A stretch of DNA of 24,481 bases, from positions 1-24,481 of IMG/VR virus record IMGVR_UViG_3300028384_000141. One strand, 5' to 3'. The DNA is from a virus. Positions 6,391 to 15,710 of this stretch are shown here, piece after piece; the first letter of the stretch is position 1; the number at the start of each line of letters is the position of its first letter. The position numbers and the translations under genes are program-made. Under the pieces are notes generated by a model. The model was not told where the DNA came from, ran no database searches, and saw nothing but the letters and a program-made list of their open reading frames with translations.

Positions 6391-6705
6391 TTACGCCCCC
6401 TCCGTTGGAGTTGACTCAGCTTGTTCAGCAGCCATAGCCGCAGCAGCAGCTTCAGCTTCCTCTTGACGTACCGCAGCAGTCTTAACAACACCATGCTCAA
6501 ACCCATGAGCTACAATCTCTTCACGAGTTGTAGGGATTTGTTCACCGTTGTCTAAGCAGTGTTGTACCGTCATCTGCACGATTTCATCGTTAGCAATACG
6601 GCAGCGTTCTGTGACTGCATTCTCAGCCCAATCTTGAGGAGAAAGTGCTGCATATTCCAGACCTTTGTATTGAGTGTCTGTTAACTCGATTGTAATTGTT
6701 GGCAT
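6391..6705 (-). CDS. Small fibre-cluster protein, function unknown
   Basis: A 104-residue acidic protein. It starts with a short beta segment (MPTITIELTDTQYKGLEY), continues with SPQDWAENAVTERCRIANDE and a predicted helical core, and ends in an Ala/Glu-rich tail (EAEAAAAAMAAEQAE). Similar short proteins sit between fibre genes in other marine phages, but I know no established role. It lies between the gp17-like fibre and the glycine-rich adhesin and has an AAGGAG ribosome site. It may be a fibre assembly helper or minor virion protein; this is inferred from position only. Confidence 0.55.
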   Translation of the reverse strand: MPTITIELTDTQYKGLEYAALSPQDWAENAVTERCRIANDEIVQMTVQHCLDNGEQIPTTREEIVAHGFEHGVVKTAAVRQEEAEAAAAAMAAEQAESTPTEGA

Positions 6706-6720
6706 AATCTTTCTCCTTAA

Positions 6721-9288
6721 TTAGCCTAGTAGATAGCCATCAAATTGAGTGTATGATGCGTACATATACCCTGAATTCTGTTGGTCTGCATAAAGCTCAA
6801 CGTAATCATTTGCGTTTAAACTTAGTATTGCAGAACCAGTACTATGGTCCCAACTGTCTGAGTAAGCGTGACCACCGTGTAAAAATTCAGCTTTTTTGCT
6901 GCCATTTACATAAAAGTATAATCTTCGCCAATTTGACCCCACGTTATGCAAAGAAGTAGCATTGAATATATATTTACCTGCTACGGGAGCAGTAAACCTA
7001 CTGTTAGAATTATTCCAAGAGCCGTCACCAGCAAATGAACCCATAGAGCTGCCAGTAGACCACCCTGTAATTTTAGTAGCACCGCCGCCAGCATTTATTG
7101 TGAAATCAGAAGCTAACGTAGCTCTAAAACTTGGTTGATAAGGCTTTGTGACACGACCCGCTGAGTCGATGCGCATACGTTCTGTATCTTGCGTTTCTAC
7201 ATAAACATAATCAGAAGCATTGTTACCAAAGATGCCGTTATTGCCCCAGATTACACCTTTGTCGTCTGTATCAATTCGTACATCACCACCTGCAACGGTT
7301 AATGTTGCTGATGGACTACTCGTACCAATACCAACGTTACCGCTGCTGTCGATGCGCATACGTTCTGTGTTGTTGGTATAAAATCTAGTATTACAGGCAT
7401 CTGTATTTTGAATATACAAGTCTGTGTCATGGTAAATAAACGACCTATATGAACCGTTATAACTATCTAAAGCAATTCCACCAGAACGATTAGGATAAGA
7501 TGCGCTAGTCCCCTTTAATGTAAGGCTTGGCATGCCTGCACCGATTGAAACAGCACTTGTGCCGCCAATAACTACGTTTCCACTGGAGTCAATGCGCATA
7601 CGTTCTGAGCCGTCTGTAGTAGCAGTAATATAACCACTTCCAGTATCTACAACTTCAACGGATGAATTACCTTCTGTAATTGCATCAGAAGCAATACCAC
7701 TTAGCAATCCATCAACTTCAGTCTTGGTATAATGAGTAGCCAAGGTAAACGTACCAAACGCTACCACATACAACTCATCACCTGCTGCTGCACCTGAAGC
7801 TAGAGTAATGGTAGAACCATCAGTAGCTGTGTAGTCAGAAGGGTCAAGGTGTACACCGTTAAGATATACATCAATGTAACCTGAGTCATACGCTAGGGTT
7901 GCACCATTAGCATCTGCACCAGTGAAAGCTGTTTGGCTTGCTGTAGCTACAAACTTAAAGCGAGCCGCAGTACCGTTTACAGAAGAACCTGCGTTCTGCC
8001 ATGAGCCACCGTTGTAAACCATCATCTTGTCACCAGTGGTATCAAACCAACCTACTGCATCTACGTTAGCGATAGACGCTGCGACAACATCAATCTCTGA
8101 AGTAGCTTCGTTTAAATCATTAGCTACTGTGACAACCTTAGCCACTTCTGTAGCAATGGTTTGAATGTCTGAGATGTTAGTAGCTGCCAAAGAAACGTCA
8201 GCGATGTTGTTAGCAACAGTTGTTACATTGGTATTGTTACCTGCAACAGTGTTGATGTTACCTGAGTTTGCATTGACTGCATTGATGTTGGTTTCATTAG
8301 CTTGAACTGCGTTAATGTTAGTCGCATTACCTGCAACAGCATTAACATTAGCGATGTTGCCACCAACAGCGTTTACGTTTGCAATAGCACCTGCTGTAGT
8401 GTTCACGTCAGCTACGTTGGTAGCCACGGTGTTTACATTAGCAATGCTACCTGCTGTGGTATTAACATTAGCAATGTCAGTACCAACCTTGTTTACATTC
8501 GCAATGCTATTCTCAACGGTGTTAATGTCACCGATGTTTGTAGCTACGGTGTTAACGTCTGCAATGTTAGTAGCAGTGGTGTTAACATTAGCGATGCTAT
8601 TTTCTACTGTGTTAATATCGCCAATATTAGTAGCGACAGTATTAACATCAGCGATATTTGTAGCAGTAGTGTTAACATTAGCAATAGAACCTGCAACAGT
8701 GTTTACGTTAGAGATTGCACCACCGACAGTATTTACGTTAGCGATGCTACCTGCTGTAGTGTTTACGTTAGCAATGTCGTTAGCTACGGTGTGAAGCTTG
8801 GTGGTATCGATAGCGTTAAGCTGTGCTTTATCGCTTGGAGATAGCCAAGTGTTCTCAATGTAATTCTTAGTTGCTACGTCCTGAGCGTTTACAGGGTCTG
8901 CTACGTTCTTGATAACACGGTTTGAACCGTTAACTTCACCATCAAACTTACCGTCAGCATCTAGTGAAAGAGCAGCTTCGGCTTTGTCAATCGCTTCTTG
9001 AGCAGCATGGTAAACCTGGATGTTGGAGTTATCCAAATCCTCTTCGGTCAACACAGAACCAGAAGCAAAGTCAACAGCACGGTTTGTGAGGTCAGTTGTA
9101 CGCTCGATGCGTACAGTAGCCCCGCTAGTAGGGGTTGGAGTTACATTAACAGTGTTAGCAGAAGTAAACGTGAATGTTGCTGCTGTACCATCCACGAATA
9201 CTTCGATTTCACTTTGGTTAATGTACTCAAAAGGAATATTGAAAGTAGCACTACCACCGGCAGTGTACTCTATATAACTATAAGCCAT
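6721..9288 (-). CDS. Tail fibre, gp17-type anchor with C1q-like tip
   Basis: An 855-residue receptor-binding fibre. Residues 1-110 match the T7 gp17 N-terminal tail-attachment domain (MAYSYIEYTAGGSATFNIPF start, RIERTTDLTNRAVDF, GSVLTEEDL). Residues 171-390 are a decapeptide repeat stalk. A beta module follows at about 425-520 (WFDTTGDKMMVYNGGSWQ, then YLNGVHLDPSDY). Three copies of ERMRIDSSGNV-type motifs lie near 563, 644 and 706. The last 140 residues resemble a C1q/TNF-like jelly roll (FTAPVAGKYIFNATS, then FYVNGS, ending SYTQFDGYLLG), a common trimeric tip in marine phage fibres. It follows the gp16-like gene by three bases, as in T7. No C-terminal self-cleaving chaperone is visible. Confidence 0.93.
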   Translation of the reverse strand: MAYSYIEYTAGGSATFNIPFEYINQSEIEVFVDGTAATFTFTSANTVNVTPTPTSGATVRIERTTDLTNRAVDFASGSVLTEEDLDNSNIQVYHAAQEAIDKAEAALSLDADGKFDGEVNGSNRVIKNVADPVNAQDVATKNYIENTWLSPSDKAQLNAIDTTKLHTVANDIANVNTTAGSIANVNTVGGAISNVNTVAGSIANVNTTATNIADVNTVATNIGDINTVENSIANVNTTATNIADVNTVATNIGDINTVENSIANVNKVGTDIANVNTTAGSIANVNTVATNVADVNTTAGAIANVNAVGGNIANVNAVAGNATNINAVQANETNINAVNANSGNINTVAGNNTNVTTVANNIADVSLAATNISDIQTIATEVAKVVTVANDLNEATSEIDVVAASIANVDAVGWFDTTGDKMMVYNGGSWQNAGSSVNGTAARFKFVATASQTAFTGADANGATLAYDSGYIDVYLNGVHLDPSDYTATDGSTITLASGAAAGDELYVVAFGTFTLATHYTKTEVDGLLSGIASDAITEGNSSVEVVDTGSGYITATTDGSERMRIDSSGNVVIGGTSAVSIGAGMPSLTLKGTSASYPNRSGGIALDSYNGSYRSFIYHDTDLYIQNTDACNTRFYTNNTERMRIDSSGNVGIGTSSPSATLTVAGGDVRIDTDDKGVIWGNNGIFGNNASDYVYVETQDTERMRIDSAGRVTKPYQPSFRATLASDFTINAGGGATKITGWSTGSSMGSFAGDGSWNNSNSRFTAPVAGKYIFNATSLHNVGSNWRRLYFYVNGSKKAEFLHGGHAYSDSWDHSTGSAILSLNANDYVELYADQQNSGYMYASYTQFDGYLLG
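8119..8778 (-). repeat. 22-unit decapeptide (30-bp) repeat in the fibre stalk
   Basis: Residues 171-390 of the fibre can be divided without gaps into 22 decapeptides of the form x-I-A-N/D-V/I-N-T-V/T-A-x. Units 4-6 and 7-9 are identical in protein over 30 residues but differ at many synonymous sites in DNA. The units become degenerate toward the C-terminal end (for example NETNINAVNA, then EVAKVVTVAN). Regular isoleucine/valine spacing suggests a trimeric fibrous stalk, either a coiled coil or a triple beta-helix. Repeat number probably sets fibre length. Confidence 0.9.
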
Positions 9289-9291
9289 TAT

Positions 9292-12200
9292 TTATTGTCC
9301 TGATAAAATTGCGTCAACTTGTTGCTTAACCGGATTAGGGTTACCGAGTTGAGTATCATTAGTAGTGGTTTCAATCTTAGCTTCCATCAGAGCTTTGATA
9401 ACCGGATGTGCCTTACCTAAGTGAGCGTCTTTTCTAAGTTCGTTTAACGCTATTGTTCGGTAGTGAGCGATAACCTTACGGATAGCTTTCTCACGGGCAT
9501 TCTGGTCACGTTGCTTAACAGCGAAGTAACGGTCTGAGTCACGGAAGATTTCTCGATATGCACCATCGTCTGTAACAAGATGTGTTAGGGCTTCCTCTAG
9601 GGTTGCTCCTTTCTTAGCTTGTTCAGGGTTACCGTAGCCTTCAATTTGAACACGGCTGGTTAAGTCTTGGTAATAATCATATACAGTTTGATTACCGTCA
9701 GGCTTAACAGTGTATTTACGAAGGTCTACAGTGCCACCAATAACAGGTGTAGGAGGCATAACAGTCATACCCAAGCGGTCAATTTCTTCACGCAGGGCTG
9801 ATGCTTTGCCTTCTTTTGTAGGTATGCCAGAGATAGCGAAACCCATCTCTTCAGGCTTAGTAAGCGGATAACCGACAACAGGGTCACGCTTACGGTCGAT
9901 AGGGTCATTAGGGTCACGCAGAAATGGGTAAACCTTTTGTGCAGTTTTACCTAAATAATCTGTAGACTTCTCTAACGCATCGTCACCAACACCCAAGATT
10001 TCATACAGCTCTTGCTCATTACCCGACATACGGAAAAGCTCATCTACAAGACGAGCGTATGGGTACATAGAAGCTGCCTTCTTCTGTAGGATATCACCTG
10101 CTTTATCGAAGTCATCAAGCATTGATGCTAAGTCAGTGATACCTTGAGTGGTAGGCATATCGATAAGTGCTTTCATAGTTGCACCCATCATATCCATCAT
10201 ACGACCTGCTGCTGTTTCTGCATCGCTGTATTTGATTGCGTCAAACAGATTAGCAACAACACGGTATGAACGTGAGTATGGGTCAAGCTTACGGAAGCTT
10301 AGTAAAGTACCATCTTCTAGCTCTACTGAGTTAGGTAGGTTAGCGTCACTAGCTGCATTGGTTTTCTGACGGTTGTAGTCAGACATACCATCACCTTGCA
10401 GACGGTCTTGAGAAGCCATCATAAATGCGTGTACCCACATGAGAGTACCGACATTCATAATCATTTCTGCTCTAGCACGTTCAGCAGGGTTAGCACTTGA
10501 AAGCATCTTCTGTAGCTCATCACTGGTGTTTTGTAGACCAGGAGTACGCTGTGCGAAGTGAGACAAGAGGTTAGCCGGTGTACGAACGAAAGGCATAATC
10601 TGACGCATTACAGGATGCTTGTTAACAAACGAACCTGTACCTTTACCTAAACGACCAAAGACATCGTTCTGGAAGTCATTTTGGAATGTAACTGTACGAG
10701 CTTCTTCCAAAGCCTTACGAACACGCATATCGTCAGGAACAACACCTTTACCGATAGAGTCGATATGGATGTTCACCAAATCCTGAGCTTCACGGCGAGC
10801 CGCTGCGATTGCAGATGGGATTTCTTTAACACTCTTAATCTTGCTAAGGTGTTCTTCCATCACCAATGACATTAATTTACCACGGAATGACATTTGCTTA
10901 ATAAGCTCATCGGTCATTGCCATGCCACGCCCACCGATTGCACGGTTTACGTTACCTGCAAGGTTTGCACCGTACATACCCCATGACTCATCTTTCTGCT
11001 TGCCTAGTGAGCCAATGCTAGAAAGGTCAAAGTCACGGTTACCGATGGTGATTGAATCAGCCATCTCGTCAACAGTACGGTGTGGGTCTAGTTGTGAGCT
11101 ACCTTTAGCGAATGCTTTAAATGAATAACGTAAAGCACTTGCGATGCTCATGTGGTCGGTAGTGAGTTGGATAATGCCCTGACGAGCCTGTGACCAACCT
11201 TTACCTGTCATACCATTTTTAACACCTGCTGCAATCTCGATACCACCACGCTCAAGCATATGAACGTAAGAGCCACCAGTGTTTACAAACAAGGTATTGA
11301 ATGCGCCTAGAATGTTGTGAATCCAAAACTCGTTTAGACCATCAATCATCTTACCACGCCATGTGCCACCTTTTTCAGAGGCTTTGGCTAGGTACGCTGC
11401 AAGTTCATCAGAAGAACCTGTTAGTTTAGAAAAGTTATCCATTACTTCTGCGTAGGTACGGGTGTCCATACGCTCACGCATCTTAGTAATAGCCAACGCA
11501 CGACCTGCACGGTTACTTACAGTTTCAGACAACGCAATAGCGTCCTGAGCTGCTTTCATGTACTTGGCTGCGTTCTTATCGTTAGAATTCCATGCACTTT
11601 GGAACTTCTTAAAAGCAATGTCTTCCATCTGGTAAACAAGTGCATTGAAATGGTCACTTGCATTAGCCGGAATCTTGCCGTTGTTATAGGCTTTAACCAT
11701 GTGGTCAAGCGTACCTTCAAAGGTAGCTTCATCAAGTTTCAAGCCAGTAGATTTAAGAACCTCTAAGGCACGGTTACGGGATTGCTCTAGCGTGTAGGAT
11801 TTACCAACATCAGAGTTCTTCATAATGCGGTTATGGAAACCATCACCAATTTCTTCAAAGAACTTTTGTCGAGCGACTTGACGCATCTCACCAGTGACGT
11901 TTGGGTCACCTAGTGTATACATCCAATCAAGAGTAGCTTCGGCTGTAGCATCATCTGTTGAGTACTCATCTGTAGTACCCATCATCTTTTTAGTAGCTGC
12001 TTCACCTGCTTCTTTGTTAGCTTTATTTGTTAAACCTTGTTTAAGACCTTGCGCCCCACCTATTGTAGAACCCAGTACCAAACCACCACCTGCACCGATT
12101 GCGGTGTCAACTAGCGTTTCTTTAAGGTCTACACCATCGCCGACACCAACTTCGCCTTTAGCGAATTGTGTACCGACAGATTGTGGAACAGCCCAGGCTG

Positions 12201-12819
12201 CACCTTGCTTAGCACCCTCTAAGCCGCCCTTCTTCATACCTTCCCAGATAAGCTTACGGATACCGGCTTTAGCGAGTTGTTTAGCGGCTAAGCTACCTGC
12301 TGTAGCTGTACCTGCTGTGAACATACCTGCCCAGTTAGACAAGTCAGTTACACCTGCTTCTGCAAAGTCTAAGAAAGCGTCCCACTTGCCGTTGTTTTCA
12401 TTGTAGAAAGGCATGGTGTTTTCCCATGCATTCCACATAACGCCTAGTGCTTGACGCTCTTCTTCATTGTAAAAGTCAGAGCCTAGTTCACCTGCAAGCA
12501 TTGTAATAGAACCTAAGTTCGTATCGTAGTAGCGCATTTGTTCTTTATAATCTGCTACTAGCTCTTCAGGTGAGCCATCAAAATCCTTACCGTTTTTACG
12601 TTTGTAAAAGACTTTATAAGCATCTTGTAGACCTTTGTTTTGCTCAAGGTCACGAGTTGAGAACGCTTCTTTTTCTGCATTCTCTGGTTTCAAAAAGCCC
12701 GCCTCGGCATAGCTTTTATGAACATTATTTATTTCTGATGTTGAAAGAGTGTGGTCAGATTTGTACTGACCTACTACGTTGCCGTTGTCGTCAACGAACT
12801 CGTATAAATTTCCTGCCAT
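9292..12819 (-). CDS. Internal virion protein D (gp16-like ejectosome protein)
   Basis: A 1175-residue protein in the gp16 slot, between the gp15-like gene and the fibre. T7 gp16 (1318 residues) is ejected into the host and forms part of the trans-envelope DNA channel. Visible features are a short beta start (MAGNLYEFVDDNGNVVGQYK), Ala/Gly-rich possible membrane-active stretches near 155-180 and 238-260 (IGAGGGLVLGSTIGGAQG), and long alpha-helical segments after that. I do not see the N-terminal lytic transglycosylase that T7 gp16 has. Assignment rests on size, order and the tight gp13-14-15-16 succession rather than on a diagnostic motif. Confidence 0.82.
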   Translation of the reverse strand: MAGNLYEFVDDNGNVVGQYKSDHTLSTSEINNVHKSYAEAGFLKPENAEKEAFSTRDLEQNKGLQDAYKVFYKRKNGKDFDGSPEELVADYKEQMRYYDTNLGSITMLAGELGSDFYNEEERQALGVMWNAWENTMPFYNENNGKWDAFLDFAEAGVTDLSNWAGMFTAGTATAGSLAAKQLAKAGIRKLIWEGMKKGGLEGAKQGAAWAVPQSVGTQFAKGEVGVGDGVDLKETLVDTAIGAGGGLVLGSTIGGAQGLKQGLTNKANKEAGEAATKKMMGTTDEYSTDDATAEATLDWMYTLGDPNVTGEMRQVARQKFFEEIGDGFHNRIMKNSDVGKSYTLEQSRNRALEVLKSTGLKLDEATFEGTLDHMVKAYNNGKIPANASDHFNALVYQMEDIAFKKFQSAWNSNDKNAAKYMKAAQDAIALSETVSNRAGRALAITKMRERMDTRTYAEVMDNFSKLTGSSDELAAYLAKASEKGGTWRGKMIDGLNEFWIHNILGAFNTLFVNTGGSYVHMLERGGIEIAAGVKNGMTGKGWSQARQGIIQLTTDHMSIASALRYSFKAFAKGSSQLDPHRTVDEMADSITIGNRDFDLSSIGSLGKQKDESWGMYGANLAGNVNRAIGGRGMAMTDELIKQMSFRGKLMSLVMEEHLSKIKSVKEIPSAIAAARREAQDLVNIHIDSIGKGVVPDDMRVRKALEEARTVTFQNDFQNDVFGRLGKGTGSFVNKHPVMRQIMPFVRTPANLLSHFAQRTPGLQNTSDELQKMLSSANPAERARAEMIMNVGTLMWVHAFMMASQDRLQGDGMSDYNRQKTNAASDANLPNSVELEDGTLLSFRKLDPYSRSYRVVANLFDAIKYSDAETAAGRMMDMMGATMKALIDMPTTQGITDLASMLDDFDKAGDILQKKAASMYPYARLVDELFRMSGNEQELYEILGVGDDALEKSTDYLGKTAQKVYPFLRDPNDPIDRKRDPVVGYPLTKPEEMGFAISGIPTKEGKASALREEIDRLGMTVMPPTPVIGGTVDLRKYTVKPDGNQTVYDYYQDLTSRVQIEGYGNPEQAKKGATLEEALTHLVTDDGAYREIFRDSDRYFAVKQRDQNAREKAIRKVIAHYRTIALNELRKDAHLGKAHPVIKALMEAKIETTTNDTQLGNPNPVKQQVDAILSGQ

Positions 12820-12836
12820 CGCAATGACCTATAAAA

Positions 12837-14588
12837 TTATTGTAAAGGGGTAACCACAACAGATGTTGCCGATGAGTTTGGCTGTGGAGTAATCGAAGCC
12901 GAATTCTCCGGTGTTTCTGCAACTGGTCTTTGTTGTCCTGCGTACTGTAGTTGATAACCTGTTGATGCCGGAGGATAACCGCCTGAAGCATCTACAGACA
13001 TCTTAAGCATATTGTCCCTAATGTGTCGCAACACAGCAGGGTTCTTACGCAGTTCCATGAAGGATTTACCTAGAAACTCATCAAACTTAGTGTCAGTAAT
13101 ATACTGCTCTAATTTTTGAGGGTCAGATAAAGCTTCTAAGAAACGCTGACGTAACTCAGTGTCAGCTAACTTAAAGTTTTCCATAAGTTCTGGCTTAGCA
13201 AAGTTTAATGCACCTTCAGCTAATTGAGTTACGTTAAAGTTTGTTTTCAGGATAGTACTCATATCCTTAAAGTTCTCATCCGAATAGACTGAGCGTTTGC
13301 CGGTAGTCTGACGGAAGCTAACTGCTTCTTGAAGAGTAGAGATTTCAGCCAGTGTTAGGTCATTTCCATATTTGGATTTACCTGTACGAACGTCAGCCAT
13401 AAACTCATCAAGTTCATAGGGGTTTTTCTCAGCAACATCTTGCTCTAGCTCCATACGGCGTTGTGCCGTCATTGGACGCTCGATAGACGTAGCTCGCATT
13501 ACGGTATTCTTAATATCAAGTAAGTCTGATTGGTTTAAAGAACCGCCTTCAAAATCTTCAAAAGGAAAATCTTCAATATTCCCACCATCCTGAACAAATG
13601 TTACTGCTTGGTTAGTAATGGTACGGATATCTTTCGCTCTCTCACGAGATTGCTTTTGGTAGTTCTTAGCGTTCAGTGTATCCAATGCATCAGCAGCTTC
13701 CACTTCCAATCCGCTAGAAACTAGCTTCCAATGGTTAGTGTTTTGTAACGTGCCTGAACCTGCTTTGATATTTTTTAAGGCTTCAGTTAACGCACCTAAC
13801 TCAAGTGGGTTACGAGATGCTTTGATGCGGTTTGAAATATACTTAGCTGTGTACTCATTGATATTAGTGCCTGTGTATGACGAGTGGTTCGCAAACATAT
13901 TGTCATTGTGGGCATTAATAGCATCTGAAACAGCAGTAGAGTCAGTCATATCAACCTGCTCAAGAGCTGAGTTAAGACTACCCATATAGTTCACGCCTAG
14001 CTGTTCTTGAGTCCAGGCGAAGTTCTTTTCGTTGTGGGTATTCTTTAACTGGTTGAAGTGACCATCCATGATGCGATTTAGTTCACCACGAACGCCGACT
14101 GCGTTCATCAAATCCCCATGCTTCTGCATAGAGTTTGCGAGCATACCCTGATACCAGTTTGAGAAGTCGGCAGGGTTTACTTGCTGTAGTGAATTAAAGT
14201 TATCACGCCATGCTTGTTGGATTTCATCACGCATCTCGTTAGCCATAGCTCTACCGAGTGCTTCGTTATACGCTATCTTAACCGTAGGGTCAGAGCGTAC
14301 ATCGAGAAGACCTTTCTCACGGGCTTCTGCATAACCAATCATTCCATTGGTTTTAAAGTCAAATTCCATTGACTTCTGAGCATCCTGCTTAGCTCGTAAC
14401 TTACGCTCTTTATCAGCAAAGTTCACATATTCTGGAACGGCTTGCTGTAAGAAGGTAGTGAGTGAGTTACGTTTAATCTCGTTATAATCAGGGGCTACAG
14501 GGGCTGCGAATGTATCTACGGGAGAGATGGTAGGATTAATACCAATGTCCGTTTTTACATCTTCTGCGTTTAAACGTCTTTTAGCCAT
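12837..14588 (-). CDS. Internal virion protein C (gp15-like)
   Basis: A 583-residue, largely helical, charged protein; T7 gp15 is 747 residues. In T7, gp15 stacks with gp16 inside the capsid and is ejected to build the periplasmic tunnel. Here the N-terminal 40 residues are Pro/Thr-rich (NPTISPVDTFAAPVAPDYNE), the body has many amphipathic helices, and the C-terminus is a flexible Ser/Thr/Pro/Gln tail. Its ATG overlaps the stop of the gp14-like gene by one base (TAATG), so the two are probably translated in a fixed ratio. No enzymatic motif is seen; the identification is by position and character. Confidence 0.8.
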   Translation of the reverse strand: MAKRRLNAEDVKTDIGINPTISPVDTFAAPVAPDYNEIKRNSLTTFLQQAVPEYVNFADKERKLRAKQDAQKSMEFDFKTNGMIGYAEAREKGLLDVRSDPTVKIAYNEALGRAMANEMRDEIQQAWRDNFNSLQQVNPADFSNWYQGMLANSMQKHGDLMNAVGVRGELNRIMDGHFNQLKNTHNEKNFAWTQEQLGVNYMGSLNSALEQVDMTDSTAVSDAINAHNDNMFANHSSYTGTNINEYTAKYISNRIKASRNPLELGALTEALKNIKAGSGTLQNTNHWKLVSSGLEVEAADALDTLNAKNYQKQSRERAKDIRTITNQAVTFVQDGGNIEDFPFEDFEGGSLNQSDLLDIKNTVMRATSIERPMTAQRRMELEQDVAEKNPYELDEFMADVRTGKSKYGNDLTLAEISTLQEAVSFRQTTGKRSVYSDENFKDMSTILKTNFNVTQLAEGALNFAKPELMENFKLADTELRQRFLEALSDPQKLEQYITDTKFDEFLGKSFMELRKNPAVLRHIRDNMLKMSVDASGGYPPASTGYQLQYAGQQRPVAETPENSASITPQPNSSATSVVVTPLQ

Positions 14589-15253
14589 TATGGGTTTCCT
14601 CCGAACGAGAAGCTAGGCAAATCGAAGCCCATAGATAAATCAGGCATAGTGAAGTTAGACATAGAACTTATAGAGTTATTGATGTCAGTACCGATGTTGG
14701 CAAAGTTCTCACCTAGAGAAGCTGTACCTTCACCAAAGCCGCCGTTAGCACCACCGTATGCCATAGTTGCGTTAAACGCAGTCTTAACAATAGCTGCACC
14801 CAAGCTTGGCTTAGGCTTACGGCTAGCGTCAGCTTGCATAATGCGGTTTTGTAGTTGTGAGTACAAACCTTCACGCTTGAATGCGTAGGCTGTAGTCAAG
14901 TCGTCAATGACTCGATTAACAGAGGTGTTGTACTTGAGTAAGTCGTTTTCTTTCTGGATGACAGTCAGGTCAATAGAGCGACCTTCTGCGCCTGTCTCAG
15001 CATTTAATACTTTCTGTTTCTCAATCTGCTTCAGAGCTAATAACTGGTCAGCTTCACGCTTGTCAGCAATGTCCATCTGCTCACGGTCTTGCTTAGTATT
15101 AAGCTGACGAGCTTGGTCATCACGGGCTTTATATGAAGCTTCAATCTGAGCATCAGCTACTTTATTACTATGCTTAGCAATGGCTGATTGAGTTTGATAA
15201 TCTGCTATTCCTGAGACAATGGCTAAACCCGCTGCAATAACTGGGTTACACAT
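14588..15253 (-). CDS. Internal virion protein B (gp14-like)
   Basis: A 221-residue protein, close to T7 gp14 (196 residues), which is ejected and forms the outer-membrane pore. The N-terminus MCNPVIAAGLAIVSGIADYQ is a short hydrophobic helix right after Met-Cys, as in T7 gp14. Residues about 25-130 are a long charged helical or coiled-coil region. The tail, after KPKPSLGAAIVKTAFNATMA, is Gly/Ser/Phe-rich with repeated short hydrophobic patches. Its start overlaps the gp13-like stop by eight bases, and its TAA overlaps the next ATG. Confidence 0.82.
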   Translation of the reverse strand: MCNPVIAAGLAIVSGIADYQTQSAIAKHSNKVADAQIEASYKARDDQARQLNTKQDREQMDIADKREADQLLALKQIEKQKVLNAETGAEGRSIDLTVIQKENDLLKYNTSVNRVIDDLTTAYAFKREGLYSQLQNRIMQADASRKPKPSLGAAIVKTAFNATMAYGGANGGFGEGTASLGENFANIGTDINNSISSMSNFTMPDLSMGFDLPSFSFGGNP

Positions 15254-15710
15254 TTTCTATCCTCACAAATTGGTAGAATGGCACTTCGCCATGTCCATGT
15301 TTTTCGATACGCTTGATGAACGTAAAACCTAAAAACTTGAGCCATTGGATAGCTCTGTCGTTACGTTCATCTACGAAGTTCATTAGTAATGGATATTTCT
15401 TATTCTGCTCTTCTACCCACTTTCTCGACTGTTTCAGGAAGGGGATAGTAATTTCAGGAATTCGGTCAGTACCCATTAACCAAGGGCATCCCATGCCCTC
15501 AGTCGGGTTAGAGACACCAAAGATTCCGCCTACGGAACCATCTGGCATGATTATGGTGTTACACTCTTTGGAAACGAAAAAAGACCAAGAGAGTGCAGCA
15601 TAGTTTTCCATTCCTAACGATGCGTACAGTTCTTCTTGGTCTTTCTTACTTAGGTTTTCAGCGAGGTATTCCACATCAGCCAACACTGTTGGTCTGAAAT
15701 ATGGTTTCAT
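15246..15710 (-). CDS. Internal virion protein A (gp13-like, GNAT fold)
   Basis: A 154-residue protein resembling T7 gp13 (138 residues), which is needed for virion assembly and has an acetyltransferase-like (GNAT) fold. Visible matches are the start MKPYFRPTVLADVEYLAENL, a central IIMPDGSVGGIFGVSNP strand pair, the helix before NFVDERNDRAIQWLKFLGFT, and the C-terminal FYQFVR strand. The N-x-x-A-I-x-W-L-K-x-L-G-F pattern is the GNAT C-terminal element. I start at 15710, where ATG overlaps the TAA of the tail-tube B gene. A longer frame from 15770 would run inside that gene. Enzymatic activity is doubtful. Confidence 0.83.
   Translation of the reverse strand: MKPYFRPTVLADVEYLAENLSKKDQEELYASLGMENYAALSWSFFVSKECNTIIMPDGSVGGIFGVSNPTEGMGCPWLMGTDRIPEITIPFLKQSRKWVEEQNKKYPLLMNFVDERNDRAIQWLKFLGFTFIKRIEKHGHGEVPFYQFVRIENV

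Noticed and set aside
8302-8844. Long plus-strand open frames (also 8315-8794) opposite the fibre repeat
   Set aside because: They mirror the 30-bp repeat of the fibre gene in reverse, so the frame stays open because the period is a multiple of three. No ribosome site and no recognisable product.
11894-12406. 170-codon plus-strand frame
   Set aside because: Antisense of the gp16-like gene, low-complexity Pro/Ala/Ser, opposite to every supported gene.
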